A stretch of DNA of 64,000 nt, taken from Actinoallomurus iriomotensis. Its GTDB lineage: Bacteria > Actinomycetota > Actinomycetes > Streptosporangiales > Streptosporangiaceae. The stretch is taken from assembly GCF_030269445.1 (NCBI RefSeq), contig NZ_BSTJ01000006.1, positions 253,204 to 317,203 on the forward strand. Reading direction: 5' to 3'. A model generated the notes under the pieces. It was not told where the DNA came from, ran no database searches, and worked only from the letters and a program-made list of their open reading frames with translations. Shown one piece after another: positions 51,397 through 59,549 of the stretch. Each line of letters starts with the position of its first letter. Position 1 is the first letter of the stretch. The translations under genes and the position numbers were made by a program.

Positions 51397-53934
51397 ATGA
51401 CATTGAAGCCCGCTGAGCTCCTCGCCGCGGTACGGCAGGACGTCCGGCAGGCACGCGCGACGATCCGCGCGCGCAGGAACGACCTCGACGAGACGATCGC
51501 CGGGTCCGAGGCCGCGGTCGAACGCGCCCGCGCCGAGGCCGCCGCGACGAGCGGCCCGGAGACCGAGACGATCCTCGAACGCTGGCGGCGCTACGCCGGC
51601 GAGGTCGCCCCCGGCGCGGCCTCGGCCCCGTGGACCCGGTGGCCGTCCGAGCCGGAGCCGAGCGACGACGGGCCGTGCCTCTACCGCGTCGGGTCGATCG
51701 ACGGGCGGATCCCCGCGCTGGTGCCGCTGCTGGACGCCGGTCACCTGCGCGTCGTCGGCGACGACATGGCCGCCGCCGACGCCGTCGTGGACTCCCTGCT
51801 GGTGCGCATCGTCGCGACGACGCGGCCCGGCACCGTGCGGATCAGCCTGTACGACCCGCGCCGCCTGGGCGCCGGTCTCGGCGGCTTCCACGCGCTGTCC
51901 CGGCCCGGCCTGCTCACGGTGTACGGCGTGGAGGAGCTGAAGGACCTGCTGAGCTCGCTCGACCGCGAGATCCGGCGGATCCAGCGCGACGTCCTGGGCG
52001 GTGGGCACTCCTCGCTCGCCGAGCTTCCCGCCACGCGTGACGGCCGGCGGCCGGAGCCCTGGCGGGTGGTGATCGTGCAGGCCCCGGTGCGCGGCCTGCG
52101 CGACGACGAGATCGCCCACCTGGAGAGCGTGATGCACGCCGGCGCGGCCTGCGGCATCCACGTGATCTGCCGCGACGTCACGCTGGAGCACGCACCCGGC
52201 CTGGAGACGATCGAGGTCGGCACGGACGGCACGGTGCGGACGTCGATGACCGGGCAGCTGGACGTCACCGTCGAGCCGCCGCCGCCCGACCTGGTCCGCG
52301 CGGTGTGCGAGCGCGCCGCCCGGTGGGTCGGCATCGAGCGCGACCCGCCGCGCTTCGCCGAGCTGCTGCCGCCGCGGGTGTGGGAGGAGTCGTCGGCGCC
52401 GGGCGTCCGCGCGCCGATCGGCGAGGACGTCGACCGGTACGAGGCGGTCGAGGTGCTGCTCGGCGACGATCCGGTGCACGCGCTGGTCGGCGGGCCGCCG
52501 GGCTCGGGCAAGACCAACTTCCTGTACGCCCTGATCGGCTCGCTGGCCGCCCGCTACAGCCCCGACGAGCTGGAGTTCTATCTCCTCGACTTCAAGGAGG
52601 GCGTGTCGTTCGCGCGCCTGGCGAGCGGGCGCACCGACAAGACGTGGCTGCCGCACGCCCGGCTCATCGGCGTGAACATCAACCAGGACCGCGAGTTCGG
52701 CCTGGCGCTGCTGCGCTTCCTCGGCCACGAGCTCGAACGCCGCGGCGCCGCCGCACGCGAGTACGAGGTCACCAAGATCGAGGAGCTGCGCGCCGCCGAC
52801 CCCGACGGGCACTGGCCGCGCATCGTCGCCGTGATCGACGAGTTCCAGGTGCTGATCCAGCAGAAGGACCGCATCACCGAAGAGTCGCTGTACCTCCTCA
52901 ACGACCTCGCACGCCGGGGCCGGTCGCAGGGCATCCACCTCGTCCTCGCCAGCCAGAACGTCGGCGGCGTGCAGTCCCTCTGGGGACGCGGCGCGATCCT
53001 CGAGCAGTTCACGCTGCGCGTCGCGCTGCCCAAGGCGCGGCGCATCCTCGCCGACGACAACACCGCCGCCCAGCAGGTCGCGCGGTTCTGCGCCGTGGTC
53101 AACGCCGAGTCGGGCGCGCGGCAGGCCAACCGCGTGGCCCGGCTGCCCGACGCCGGGGCGCCGGGCACGTTCGACAAGCTCCAGCGCGAGCTGTGGCAGC
53201 AGCGGCCCGAGCAACTCGCGCCGCCGCGCATCTTCGACGGCGCCCACGTGCCGGAGCTGATGAGCGTGCCGGTGCGGCCGCCGGGCGAGGGCGTCGTCGG
53301 CCAGCTGATCGACCTGGCCGGCAGCGCCGCCACCGTGCGCTTCGACCGCAACCCCGGCCGCAACCTCGCGGTGATCGGCACCCGTGCCGACGAGGCGTAC
53401 GACGTGCTGTCGTCGGCGGTGATCTCGCTGGCCCGCGGGCACGCGCCCGGGTCGGCCGAGTTCGCCCTGTTCGAGGGCGAGCCGGACCCGCGCGTCGCGC
53501 GGCTGGCGCGCTGGCTCGCCGACGAGGGGCACCGGGTGGAGGTCGTGGCCGAGCTGCCCGAGCCCGGCGACCGGCCGGTGCCGGTGTACCACGCGCTGTT
53601 CGCGGTGGACGCGGCGACCGCGCGCTCGGCGCCGCTGCGCACCGCGGTGCGGCGGCTGGCCGAACACGGGCCCGACGGCCAGATGCACGTACTCGGCTGG
53701 TGGCGCACGGTCGACCGCCTGCGCTCCGACGTCGTGGAGCGCACTGGCCCGGTGCGCACCATCGACGCGTGGGTCGCCCTGGACGTACGCGACAGCGAGC
53801 TGACGCCGCTGCCGGGCGGTCAGTTGCAGAGCTGGACTCCGCGGGCGCGGCGTGCGCTCTTCTACGACCAGCGCACCGGCAGCGCTCCGCAGCCGATCAT
53901 CCCGTTCACCGTACTGAGCGACCAGGGTGAGTGA
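51397..53934 (+). CDS. Soluble FtsK/SpoIIIE-domain ATPase
   Basis: An 845-residue ATPase without membrane helices. The N-terminal coiled coil (about 1-60, AVRQDVRQARATIRARRNDL) is followed by a degenerate ATPase-like region. The main FtsK module has Walker A GGPPGSGKTNFLYALIGSLA (about 364), FYLLDFKEGVSF, Walker B IVAVIDEFQVLIQQ (about 480) and the arginine-type LARRGRSQGIHLVLASQNVG. A C-terminal region resembles a second, inactive module. Lack of a membrane anchor and of the gamma DNA-reading domain argues against FtsK chromosome translocase. A role as a motor for the small protein upstream or the membrane protein downstream is inference. ATG 51397 is chosen at the natural domain start; the ribosome site is weak. 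Confidence 0.86.
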   Translation: MTLKPAELLAAVRQDVRQARATIRARRNDLDETIAGSEAAVERARAEAAATSGPETETILERWRRYAGEVAPGAASAPWTRWPSEPEPSDDGPCLYRVGSIDGRIPALVPLLDAGHLRVVGDDMAAADAVVDSLLVRIVATTRPGTVRISLYDPRRLGAGLGGFHALSRPGLLTVYGVEELKDLLSSLDREIRRIQRDVLGGGHSSLAELPATRDGRRPEPWRVVIVQAPVRGLRDDEIAHLESVMHAGAACGIHVICRDVTLEHAPGLETIEVGTDGTVRTSMTGQLDVTVEPPPPDLVRAVCERAARWVGIERDPPRFAELLPPRVWEESSAPGVRAPIGEDVDRYEAVEVLLGDDPVHALVGGPPGSGKTNFLYALIGSLAARYSPDELEFYLLDFKEGVSFARLASGRTDKTWLPHARLIGVNINQDREFGLALLRFLGHELERRGAAAREYEVTKIEELRAADPDGHWPRIVAVIDEFQVLIQQKDRITEESLYLLNDLARRGRSQGIHLVLASQNVGGVQSLWGRGAILEQFTLRVALPKARRILADDNTAAQQVARFCAVVNAESGARQANRVARLPDAGAPGTFDKLQRELWQQRPEQLAPPRIFDGAHVPELMSVPVRPPGEGVVGQLIDLAGSAATVRFDRNPGRNLAVIGTRADEAYDVLSSAVISLARGHAPGSAEFALFEGEPDPRVARLARWLADEGHRVEVVAELPEPGDRPVPVYHALFAVDAATARSAPLRTAVRRLAEHGPDGQMHVLGWWRTVDRLRSDVVERTGPVRTIDAWVALDVRDSELTPLPGGQLQSWTPRARRALFYDQRTGSAPQPIIPFTVLSDQGE

Positions 53935-54136
53935 GGAGCGCGAGCGACCCATGAGCACGGAGCGAGTGTGACGAGCGAGCGGAGCGGCCGGTGAGGGACG
54001 AGCCGTCCGCGGAGTGAGTGAGGAGCGCGAGCGACCCATGAGCACGGAGCGAGTGTGACGAGCGAGCGGAGCGGCCGGTGAGGGACGAGCCGTCCGCGGA
54101 GTGAGTGAGGAGCGCGAGCGACCCATGAGCACGGAG
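53927..54136. repeat. 87-bp direct tandem repeat, 2.4 copies
   Basis: Copies begin at 53927, 54014 and 54101 (exact 87-base period, 29 codons). Each begins GTGAGTGAGGAGCGCGAGCG and contains ATGAGCACGGAG. The third copy breaks off after that point because it runs into the real gene at 54125. Copies 1 and 2 therefore repeat the initiation region of that gene, and in each the short frame ends at TGA (MSTERV). Confidence 0.9.
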
Positions 54137-54775
54137 TACGAGGTGATCGATCCGCGGGCGGCGCGGCAGGCGTACAAGGAGCTGGCGGCCGAGGCGGGCC
54201 GGCTGCTGCACGCCGCCGACGACGCCCGGCGGCGGCTGGCGGAGGCCGAGGAGGAGCGCACCGCGACGTACGCCTCGGTCGAGCAGGAATGGGCGCACCT
54301 CGACGCTCTCGAGGAGCGGGCGGCCGGCGTCTGGCGTGAGCTGACCAACCGGTTCGGCCCGCACGCGGCCGGGCCGCTGCCCGAGCCGGCCGAGCGGATC
54401 GCGCGCGGGCCCGACGCCGAAGAACTGCTGAACGACGCGCGCCTGCGAGTGCGTCAGCCGGTCGACCATCCCCTCGCCGGCAGGTACGCCCGGATGGGCG
54501 TGCTCGGGTTCGCCGTCGCGGTGGTCCTGACGCTGGTCGGGCTGGAGGTGAGCATGGCCCTGCACGACGCGGGCCGGGTGCGGTGGTTCGCCGCCGGGCT
54601 GCCGGCACTGCTCGCGCCCTGGCTGGGCCACCTCGCGGCGAACGGCTGGATCCGCTACCGCACGTCGCACGAGGAGCAGGAGTACGCGGTGGACACCGCG
54701 ATCGCGGGCGCGATCGGCGGAGGGGCGGTGTGGCTGTTCGCGGTGACGTTCCTGATCATCCGCGTCGCCACCTGA
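54125..54775 (+). CDS. Coiled-coil membrane protein of the FtsK-like module
   Basis: A 216-residue protein. The N-terminal half is a charged coiled coil (AYKELAAEAGRLLHAADDAR and RRLAEAEEERTATYASVEQE). The C-terminal half has three membrane helices (MGVLGFAVAVVLTLVGLEV, WFAAGLPALLAPWLGHLAA and AGAIGGGAVWLFAVTFLIIR). The start could be ATG 54125 or an upstream in-frame GTG 54101 supplied by the repeat. I prefer the ATG because the preceding residues are repeat-derived. It probably anchors the soluble ATPase to the membrane; this is inferred from order only. Confidence 0.8.
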   Translation: MSTEYEVIDPRAARQAYKELAAEAGRLLHAADDARRRLAEAEEERTATYASVEQEWAHLDALEERAAGVWRELTNRFGPHAAGPLPEPAERIARGPDAEELLNDARLRVRQPVDHPLAGRYARMGVLGFAVAVVLTLVGLEVSMALHDAGRVRWFAAGLPALLAPWLGHLAANGWIRYRTSHEEQEYAVDTAIAGAIGGGAVWLFAVTFLIIRVAT

Positions 54776-54836
54776 CCGCTCCTTTCTGTGGTAATCGCGG
54801 CACGCCGCCCAGGCGATTTCTGTCAAGATATCCGCC

Positions 54837-55346
54837 ATGGGTCTTCCGAAGAATTCGTTGACCGAGGATGAAAGGATCATCCTCGAATTTCATCCTCACT
54901 GGTCGACGCTCGTCTCGACGATCTTCTGGGCGATCGTCTCGGTCGTCGTGGCGGGGGTGATCATCTTCTTTATCCCGGACGGGGGCTCGCAGACGCTCAT
55001 CCGGCTGATCGTCGCGGCCGTCGGCGTCTTGGCGATCATCGTGGTGGGTTTCCTGCCCTTCCTGCGCTGGGTCACGACCACCTACACGCTGACCAACCGC
55101 CGGTTCGTGATGCGTCACGGCATCCTGTCCCGCTCCGGCCGCGACATCCCGCTGACTCGCGTGAACGACGTGTCCTTCGAGCACAGTCTGATCGAGCGGA
55201 TCTTCGGCACCGGCACGCTCTCGGTCGAGTCCGGCGGTGAGCACGGCCAGCTGGTTCTCAAGAAGATCCCGCGGGTCGAGTACACCCAGAACCAGCTCTA
55301 CCGCCTCGTCGAGGAGCTGACGGACGGTGACGGCGTCCGCCCGTGA
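54837..55346 (+). CDS. YdbS-like PH-domain membrane protein
   Basis: A 169-residue protein with two adjacent hydrophobic helices (TLVSTIFWAIVSVVVAGVII and LIRLIVAAVGVLAIIVVGFL). A bPH_2 domain follows: TTYTLTNRRFVMRHGILSRS, GRDIPLTRVNDVSFEHSLIE and GTGTLSVESGGEHGQLVLKK. The family is widespread, membrane-bound and of unknown biochemical role. Confidence 0.9.
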   Translation: MGLPKNSLTEDERIILEFHPHWSTLVSTIFWAIVSVVVAGVIIFFIPDGGSQTLIRLIVAAVGVLAIIVVGFLPFLRWVTTTYTLTNRRFVMRHGILSRSGRDIPLTRVNDVSFEHSLIERIFGTGTLSVESGGEHGQLVLKKIPRVEYTQNQLYRLVEELTDGDGVRP

Positions 55347-55362
55347 CGGCCGCCAAGGCGAC

Positions 55363-55398
55363 GTGAGCGAGCGGAGCGAGCGAACCAATGAACACGCG
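55363..55398 (+). repeat. SERSER-type intergenic element with a 23-codon coupled frame
   Basis: GTGAGCGAGCGGAGCGAGCG followed by AACCAATGAACACG is clearly related to the unit repeated at 53927-54136. It opens a frame beginning V-S-E-R-S-E-R-T-N-E-H-A that runs 23 codons to a TGA at 55432-55434, overlapping the GTG of the adenylate cyclase gene. Such sequences look like a dispersed element that supplies a spurious start. Confidence 0.6.
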
Positions 55399-55430
55399 CG
55401 TCTGGTCGCCCCTCCGACGCAGGAGGTCTC

Positions 55431-56402
55431 GTGAGCGATTTGCCGGATCCGCGGCGGCTCGAGGAGCTGCTGCTCGGCGGTGAGCTGCGCTACACCAGTC
55501 TCGACGCGATCCAGGCCGCCGGGGTGTCGGAGGACTTCGCCCGGCGGCTCTGGCGCGCCCTGGGGTTCCCGCACGTCCCCGACGACGTGGTCGCCTTCAC
55601 CGAGGGTGACGTGGCCGCGCTCGCCGGGGTCGCCGGGCTGCGGCCGACCGGCGTGGTCGACGAGGAGATCAAGCTCCGCATGGCCCGCGCCGTCGGGCAG
55701 ACCATGGCGCGGCTCGCGAAGTGGCAGGTGGACATCCTCGTCGAGGCGATGACCGACCCGCTCGAAGCACCGGACCAGGAGACCCTGCGGGTCGTCACGG
55801 CCAACGCCGAGACCCACCTCGCCGAGCTCGAACCCCTGATCACGCACGCCTGGCGGCGGCAGCTCGCCGCCGCCGGCGCGCGGCTGCTCGCCGCGCGGGG
55901 CGCCGAGGAGCTTCAGACGCGGGCGGCGGTCGGGTTCGCCGACCTGGTGGCGTTCACCCGTACGAGCCGTGACCTGGACGAACGCGAGCTGGCCCGGCTC
56001 GTGGAGCGATTCGAGGAGACGGCCTCGGACGTCGTCGCCGAGCACGGCGGGCGGCTCGTGAAGACCCTCGGCGACGAGGTCCTGTTCAGCGCCGACACCG
56101 CACGGACCGGGGCCGAGATCGGCCTGGCCGTCGCGGAGGCGGTCCGCGAGGACGAGGGCATCCCCGACGTGCGGGTCGGCATGGCATACGGCCCGGTGCT
56201 GCCGCTGCGCGGCGACGTGTTCGGCACCACGGTGAACCTCGCCAGCCGGCTGACCACGATGGCCCGCCCCGGCACGGCGCTGGTCGACGCGGGCCTGGCC
56301 GCCGAACTGCGCGACGACGCCGCGTACGAGCTGACGCGCATCACCCGCCGCCGCGCCCACGGCCTCGGCATGATCCAGCCGTACGTCCTCCGGCGTCGCT
56401 AG
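55431..56402 (+). CDS. cya: Class III adenylate cyclase with N-terminal regulatory domain
   Basis: A 323-residue soluble cyclase converting ATP to cAMP. The C-terminal catalytic domain begins near residue 160. It has GFADLVAFTRTSRDLDE (first metal Asp), GGRLVKTLGDEVLFSADT (Lys and second metal Asp), RVGMAYGPVLPLRGDVFGTT and VNLASRLTTMARPG. The substrate-selecting and transition-state residues appear present. The N-terminal about 150 helical residues, including LRYTSLDAIQAAGVSEDFAR, match the autoinhibitory domain layout of mycobacterial Rv1264, which senses pH. The GTG at 55431 has AGGAGG five bases upstream. Confidence 0.92.
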   Translation: MSDLPDPRRLEELLLGGELRYTSLDAIQAAGVSEDFARRLWRALGFPHVPDDVVAFTEGDVAALAGVAGLRPTGVVDEEIKLRMARAVGQTMARLAKWQVDILVEAMTDPLEAPDQETLRVVTANAETHLAELEPLITHAWRRQLAAAGARLLAARGAEELQTRAAVGFADLVAFTRTSRDLDERELARLVERFEETASDVVAEHGGRLVKTLGDEVLFSADTARTGAEIGLAVAEAVREDEGIPDVRVGMAYGPVLPLRGDVFGTTVNLASRLTTMARPGTALVDAGLAAELRDDAAYELTRITRRRAHGLGMIQPYVLRRR

Positions 56403-56920
56403 GCGCGGACCGTCCCACTCGAGGCGACCGTCCAGGCGGCGGTGCCCCACAAGGTCAGCGCACAGGCCACCCCGACGACGGTGGAGACCACACCCTGGGA
56501 CCCGTGCGCGATCCACACGGCCAGGCCCGCGACGCCGGCCGCGATCAGCAATGCTCCGGGCACGCGCATCCGCGGCTGGGCGAAGACCCCGGCCAACGGG
56601 AAGAAGTGCGCGCCGACGATCAGCGCGACCAGCGGCGGGATCAGGCCGGGACGGCCCGTCCTGCCGCAGGCAACGGCCACGACGGCGATCAGCACCCACT
56701 GCGCCGCGTTGACCTGCGCGAAGCGCCGCCGGTGCCGCGCGGGCGGTGGCCCACCGGCCGCGTCCGGCAACCGACGCTTCGCGGTGAGCATCAGACCCAG
56801 CGCGACCAGCAGGCCGAGCGGCAGGCCCACCGCCGCGACACCTCCGCCGAAACGGCCGATGCCCAACATCAACCAGCCGACGCCGAAGAGCGCGTAGAAG
56901 CCGACCCCCGCCTTGAACAT
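56399..56920 (-). CDS. Polytopic membrane protein of unknown function
   Basis: About 173 residues with six hydrophobic helices (FYALFGVGWLMLGIGRF, VAAVGLPLGLLVALGLML, WVLIAVVAVACGRTG, LIPPLVALIVGAHFFPLAGV, ALLIAAGVAGLAVWIAHG, VVGVACALTLWGTAAWTV). The GAHFFPLAGVF segment resembles the DUF7010-type family, but I am not certain. ATG 56920 gives a sensible N terminus; 56944 is an alternative, and neither has a ribosome site. It overlaps the cyclase gene by four bases at its 3' end. Confidence 0.75.
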   Translation of the reverse strand: MFKAGVGFYALFGVGWLMLGIGRFGGGVAAVGLPLGLLVALGLMLTAKRRLPDAAGGPPPARHRRRFAQVNAAQWVLIAVVAVACGRTGRPGLIPPLVALIVGAHFFPLAGVFAQPRMRVPGALLIAAGVAGLAVWIAHGSQGVVSTVVGVACALTLWGTAAWTVASSGTVRA

Positions 56921-57077
56921 GGGGGGAATCCTACGGTCCACCATCGTGGGTTTCGGACAGGCCGTAGGTGCACGGCGGCGTACGGGCCGAGGGAACGCGA
57001 TGACGGTCGGGCGCGTCGGTAGATGTGATCGGGAACCCGATCCGTCCGTCGCTTCGACACCTCTGGAGGCTCTCCGC

Positions 57078-58571
57078 ATGACCGATGCCCAGTACCCATC
57101 CGCCGCGGTGGAATTGCGTGAGCGCGCCCTGGCCGCCCAGCGTGAGGGGGTGTGGGAGGAGGCCGAAGACCTGTTCCAGCAGGCGTTCGAGGCCGGGCAC
57201 CCGGTCGCCGCGTACGACCTGGGCATCGGCCTGTTCGACCGCGGGGACGACGACGGTGGGCGGATGTGGTGCCGCCGCGCCGCCGAGCAGGGCGTGCCCG
57301 CCGGTGCTTTCGAGACCGGCTACTCCGCGGAACGCCGGGAGGACCTGGAGGAGGCCGAGCGGTGGTACCGGCAGGCCGCCGAAGGCGGCCACGTGGGCGG
57401 CACTCTCAACCTGGGGGTGCTCCTGGAGCACCGGGGTGCCATGCCCGAGGCCATGGACGTCTACCACCGTGCCTGGGAACTCGGCGCCCACGAGGCCGCG
57501 TTCAACATCGGCAAGATCCATGACAACGACGGCAACGGCGACCTGGAGAAGGCCGCCGAGTGGTACGAGCGCGCGGCCGAACGCGGCAACGCCGGCGCCG
57601 CGTACAACCTGGGACACGTCCGGCGTGACCAGGGCGATGAGGCCGCGATGGCGGCGGCCTGGGAGCGGGCCGCGGAACTCCGGCATCCGAAGGCCGCCCA
57701 CAGCCTCGGAGTGGTGTTCAAGCGGCGGGCCGACTGGGAGTCGTCCGCCAAGTGGTTCCGGAGGGCGGTGGAGGATTTCGGGCACCGCGGCGCGGCCGAC
57801 GCGCTCGCCGACTTCTGCGAACGGAACGGCGACCAGGACCAGGCCAGGTTCTGGCGAGACCTGACGGACGGGCTGGGCGCCTACAGCCCGGCGTTCGAGG
57901 CGTTCGCGAGCGAGGGTTCGGCCGCGGCGATCCACCGGCAGGACGTGCTGAACGCGGCCCTGGAGGGCGACCACGTCGACTTCAACGTCGACGAGCGGAC
58001 GCTGACCACCGGGGGCCGCACGTACCACGGCGTCACCCTGCTCGGCAGCTTCTCGCACCTGGACCAGTCGTGGCTGTGGTCCTGGGCCAACCAGCACTAC
58101 GGTGACGACCATCCCGCCATCGCGCCGCTGGAGGCCATCCGCGAGTACGGCCGCGACCACGACATCCCGGAACTCACGGTCGGACGCCTGGAGCTCTCCG
58201 GCTTCCCGCAGCCGCACCAGGCCGCGACCACGATGGCCATCGCCGCCGGCGCCCTGCTCGGCGGCAACGGCGTCCACAGCGTGGGGATCAACGACGGCAA
58301 GGGTTCGGCGTACTTCCACATCGACGACCCGCAGCTGCCCGCCGCCGGCTACGACCCGCTCGCGGCCCCGCGCCTGCTGATGACCGCCGTCGAGGTCTTC
58401 CCGTCCGACCCCCGCCGGGTCGTCCGCGGTTTCATCGCGCACTACGGCGCCGGGATCGCGGAGGGTCCCGACGTGATCCAGGGGCGCTTCCCGGACGGCC
58501 GGAACCTCACGGTCGGGTTCACCGAGGAGGGGCTCATCAAGGCGATCTCGGCGGAGAACACCCCCTCCTGA
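57078..58571 (+). CDS. Sel1/TPR-repeat protein with DUF6882-like C terminus
   Basis: A 497-residue soluble protein. Residues about 10-270 form Sel1-like repeats (AYDLGIGLFDRGDDDGGRMW, EAERWYRQAAEGGHVGGTLN, AAEWYERAAERGNAGAAYNL, AAWERAAELRHPKAAHSLGV). The C-terminal region from about 290 (GVTLLGSFSHLDQSWLWSWA, QHYGDDHPAIAPLEAIREYG, LPAAGYDPLAAPRLLMTAVE) resembles DUF6882. Sel1 repeats mediate protein contacts; the partner is unknown. GGAGG eight bases before ATG 57078 sets the start. Confidence 0.87.
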   Translation: MTDAQYPSAAVELRERALAAQREGVWEEAEDLFQQAFEAGHPVAAYDLGIGLFDRGDDDGGRMWCRRAAEQGVPAGAFETGYSAERREDLEEAERWYRQAAEGGHVGGTLNLGVLLEHRGAMPEAMDVYHRAWELGAHEAAFNIGKIHDNDGNGDLEKAAEWYERAAERGNAGAAYNLGHVRRDQGDEAAMAAAWERAAELRHPKAAHSLGVVFKRRADWESSAKWFRRAVEDFGHRGAADALADFCERNGDQDQARFWRDLTDGLGAYSPAFEAFASEGSAAAIHRQDVLNAALEGDHVDFNVDERTLTTGGRTYHGVTLLGSFSHLDQSWLWSWANQHYGDDHPAIAPLEAIREYGRDHDIPELTVGRLELSGFPQPHQAATTMAIAAGALLGGNGVHSVGINDGKGSAYFHIDDPQLPAAGYDPLAAPRLLMTAVEVFPSDPRRVVRGFIAHYGAGIAEGPDVIQGRFPDGRNLTVGFTEEGLIKAISAENTPS

Positions 58572-58574
58572 GCG

Positions 58575-59459
58575 TCAGGCGCAGGCGGCGTAGAGCACGT
58601 CGCGCAGGCCCGGTACGTCCTCCCGGTCGCCGCGCCAGACCAGGCGCAGGCTCAGCGCGGGGGCCGGCAGGTCGAGCCGGGCCAGGGTGCCGCTCTCGCA
58701 GGCGGAGGTCACCCCGAACTCCGGCAGCAGAGCCACCCCGAGCCCGTGCTCGGCCCAGGAGCGCATCACCGGCACCGCGCCCGCCGGGACGCGCTCCGGC
58801 CCGGGGCCGAGCACCCGGTCCGCGGCCAGGCGGAAGGAGCAGTTCGGGTCCCCCACGAGCAGGCGCTCACCGGCCAGGTCGGCCGGGGTGAGGCCGTCGC
58901 GGCCGGCCAGCGGGTGGCCCGGGGCGGCGACCAGGGCGAGCGGGACCGCGTCGACGTCGAGGAAGGTCAGGGGCTCCGGTGGCGCCGGGAAGCCCAGGCC
59001 GCCGAGGGCGTCGCCGGTGTCCAGGACCAGCGCCGCCTCCAGCCGTCCCGCGCCGACGTCGGCCATCAGGTCGTCGCGGCTCACACCGGGGCGGACCTCG
59101 ACCTCGACGCCGGGGCGGCGCTCGGCGAGCCGGGCCAGCACACGCGGCACGTACGTGGCGGCGATGGTCTCCAGCGCGCCGAGCCGTACCTGCCGGGGCC
59201 GCCCGGCCACCTCGGCGCGTGCCTGTTCGGCCTGGTCGAGGAGGCGGCGGGCCCAGACCAGCAGCCGCTCGCCCGCCCCGGTCGGCCGCATTCCCGCCGG
59301 GGTCCGCTCGAACAGGGACACCCCGAGCGACCGCTCCAGGGCGCGGATCTGCGCGGACACGCTGGAGGGCGCCCGGTCGAGCGCGACGGCGGCGTCGGTG
59401 ACGGTCCGGTGACGTACGACGGCCTCGAAGGTCCGTAGCTGGTGGAGCTCCACGGCCAT
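58575..59459 (-). CDS. LysR-family transcriptional regulator
   Basis: A 294-residue LysR regulator. The N-terminal winged helix reads ELHQLRTFEAVVRHRTVTDA, VALDRAPSSVSAQIRALERS, and the effector domain (about 90-294) has the usual two lobes. It is divergent from the MFS transporter gene, with a 17-base palindrome in the 90-base gap, so it most likely controls that gene and itself. The effector is unknown. Confidence 0.92.
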   Translation of the reverse strand: MAVELHQLRTFEAVVRHRTVTDAAVALDRAPSSVSAQIRALERSLGVSLFERTPAGMRPTGAGERLLVWARRLLDQAEQARAEVAGRPRQVRLGALETIAATYVPRVLARLAERRPGVEVEVRPGVSRDDLMADVGAGRLEAALVLDTGDALGGLGFPAPPEPLTFLDVDAVPLALVAAPGHPLAGRDGLTPADLAGERLLVGDPNCSFRLAADRVLGPGPERVPAGAVPVMRSWAEHGLGVALLPEFGVTSACESGTLARLDLPAPALSLRLVWRGDREDVPGLRDVLYAACA

Positions 59460-59476
59460 CGCAACCGCGCGGTGGC

Positions 59477-59493
59477 GTTCGGAAATTCCGAAC
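59477..59493. promoter_or_regulatory. LysR-type operator palindrome
   Basis: GTTCGGAAATTCCGAAC is a perfect inverted repeat around a central A and contains the T-N11-A spacing typical of LysR sites. It lies between the divergent lysR and MFS genes, 18 bases from the lysR start codon. Confidence 0.65.
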
Positions 59494-59549
59494 GGGCGTG
59501 CGGGCCGGCCGGTGGAGCGCGCGAGGCCCGGCCCGGACAGTGGGGGCCC

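Noticed and set aside
51397-53934. Identifying the ATPase as the FtsK chromosome translocase
   Set aside because: It lacks the N-terminal membrane helices and the C-terminal gamma winged-helix domain.
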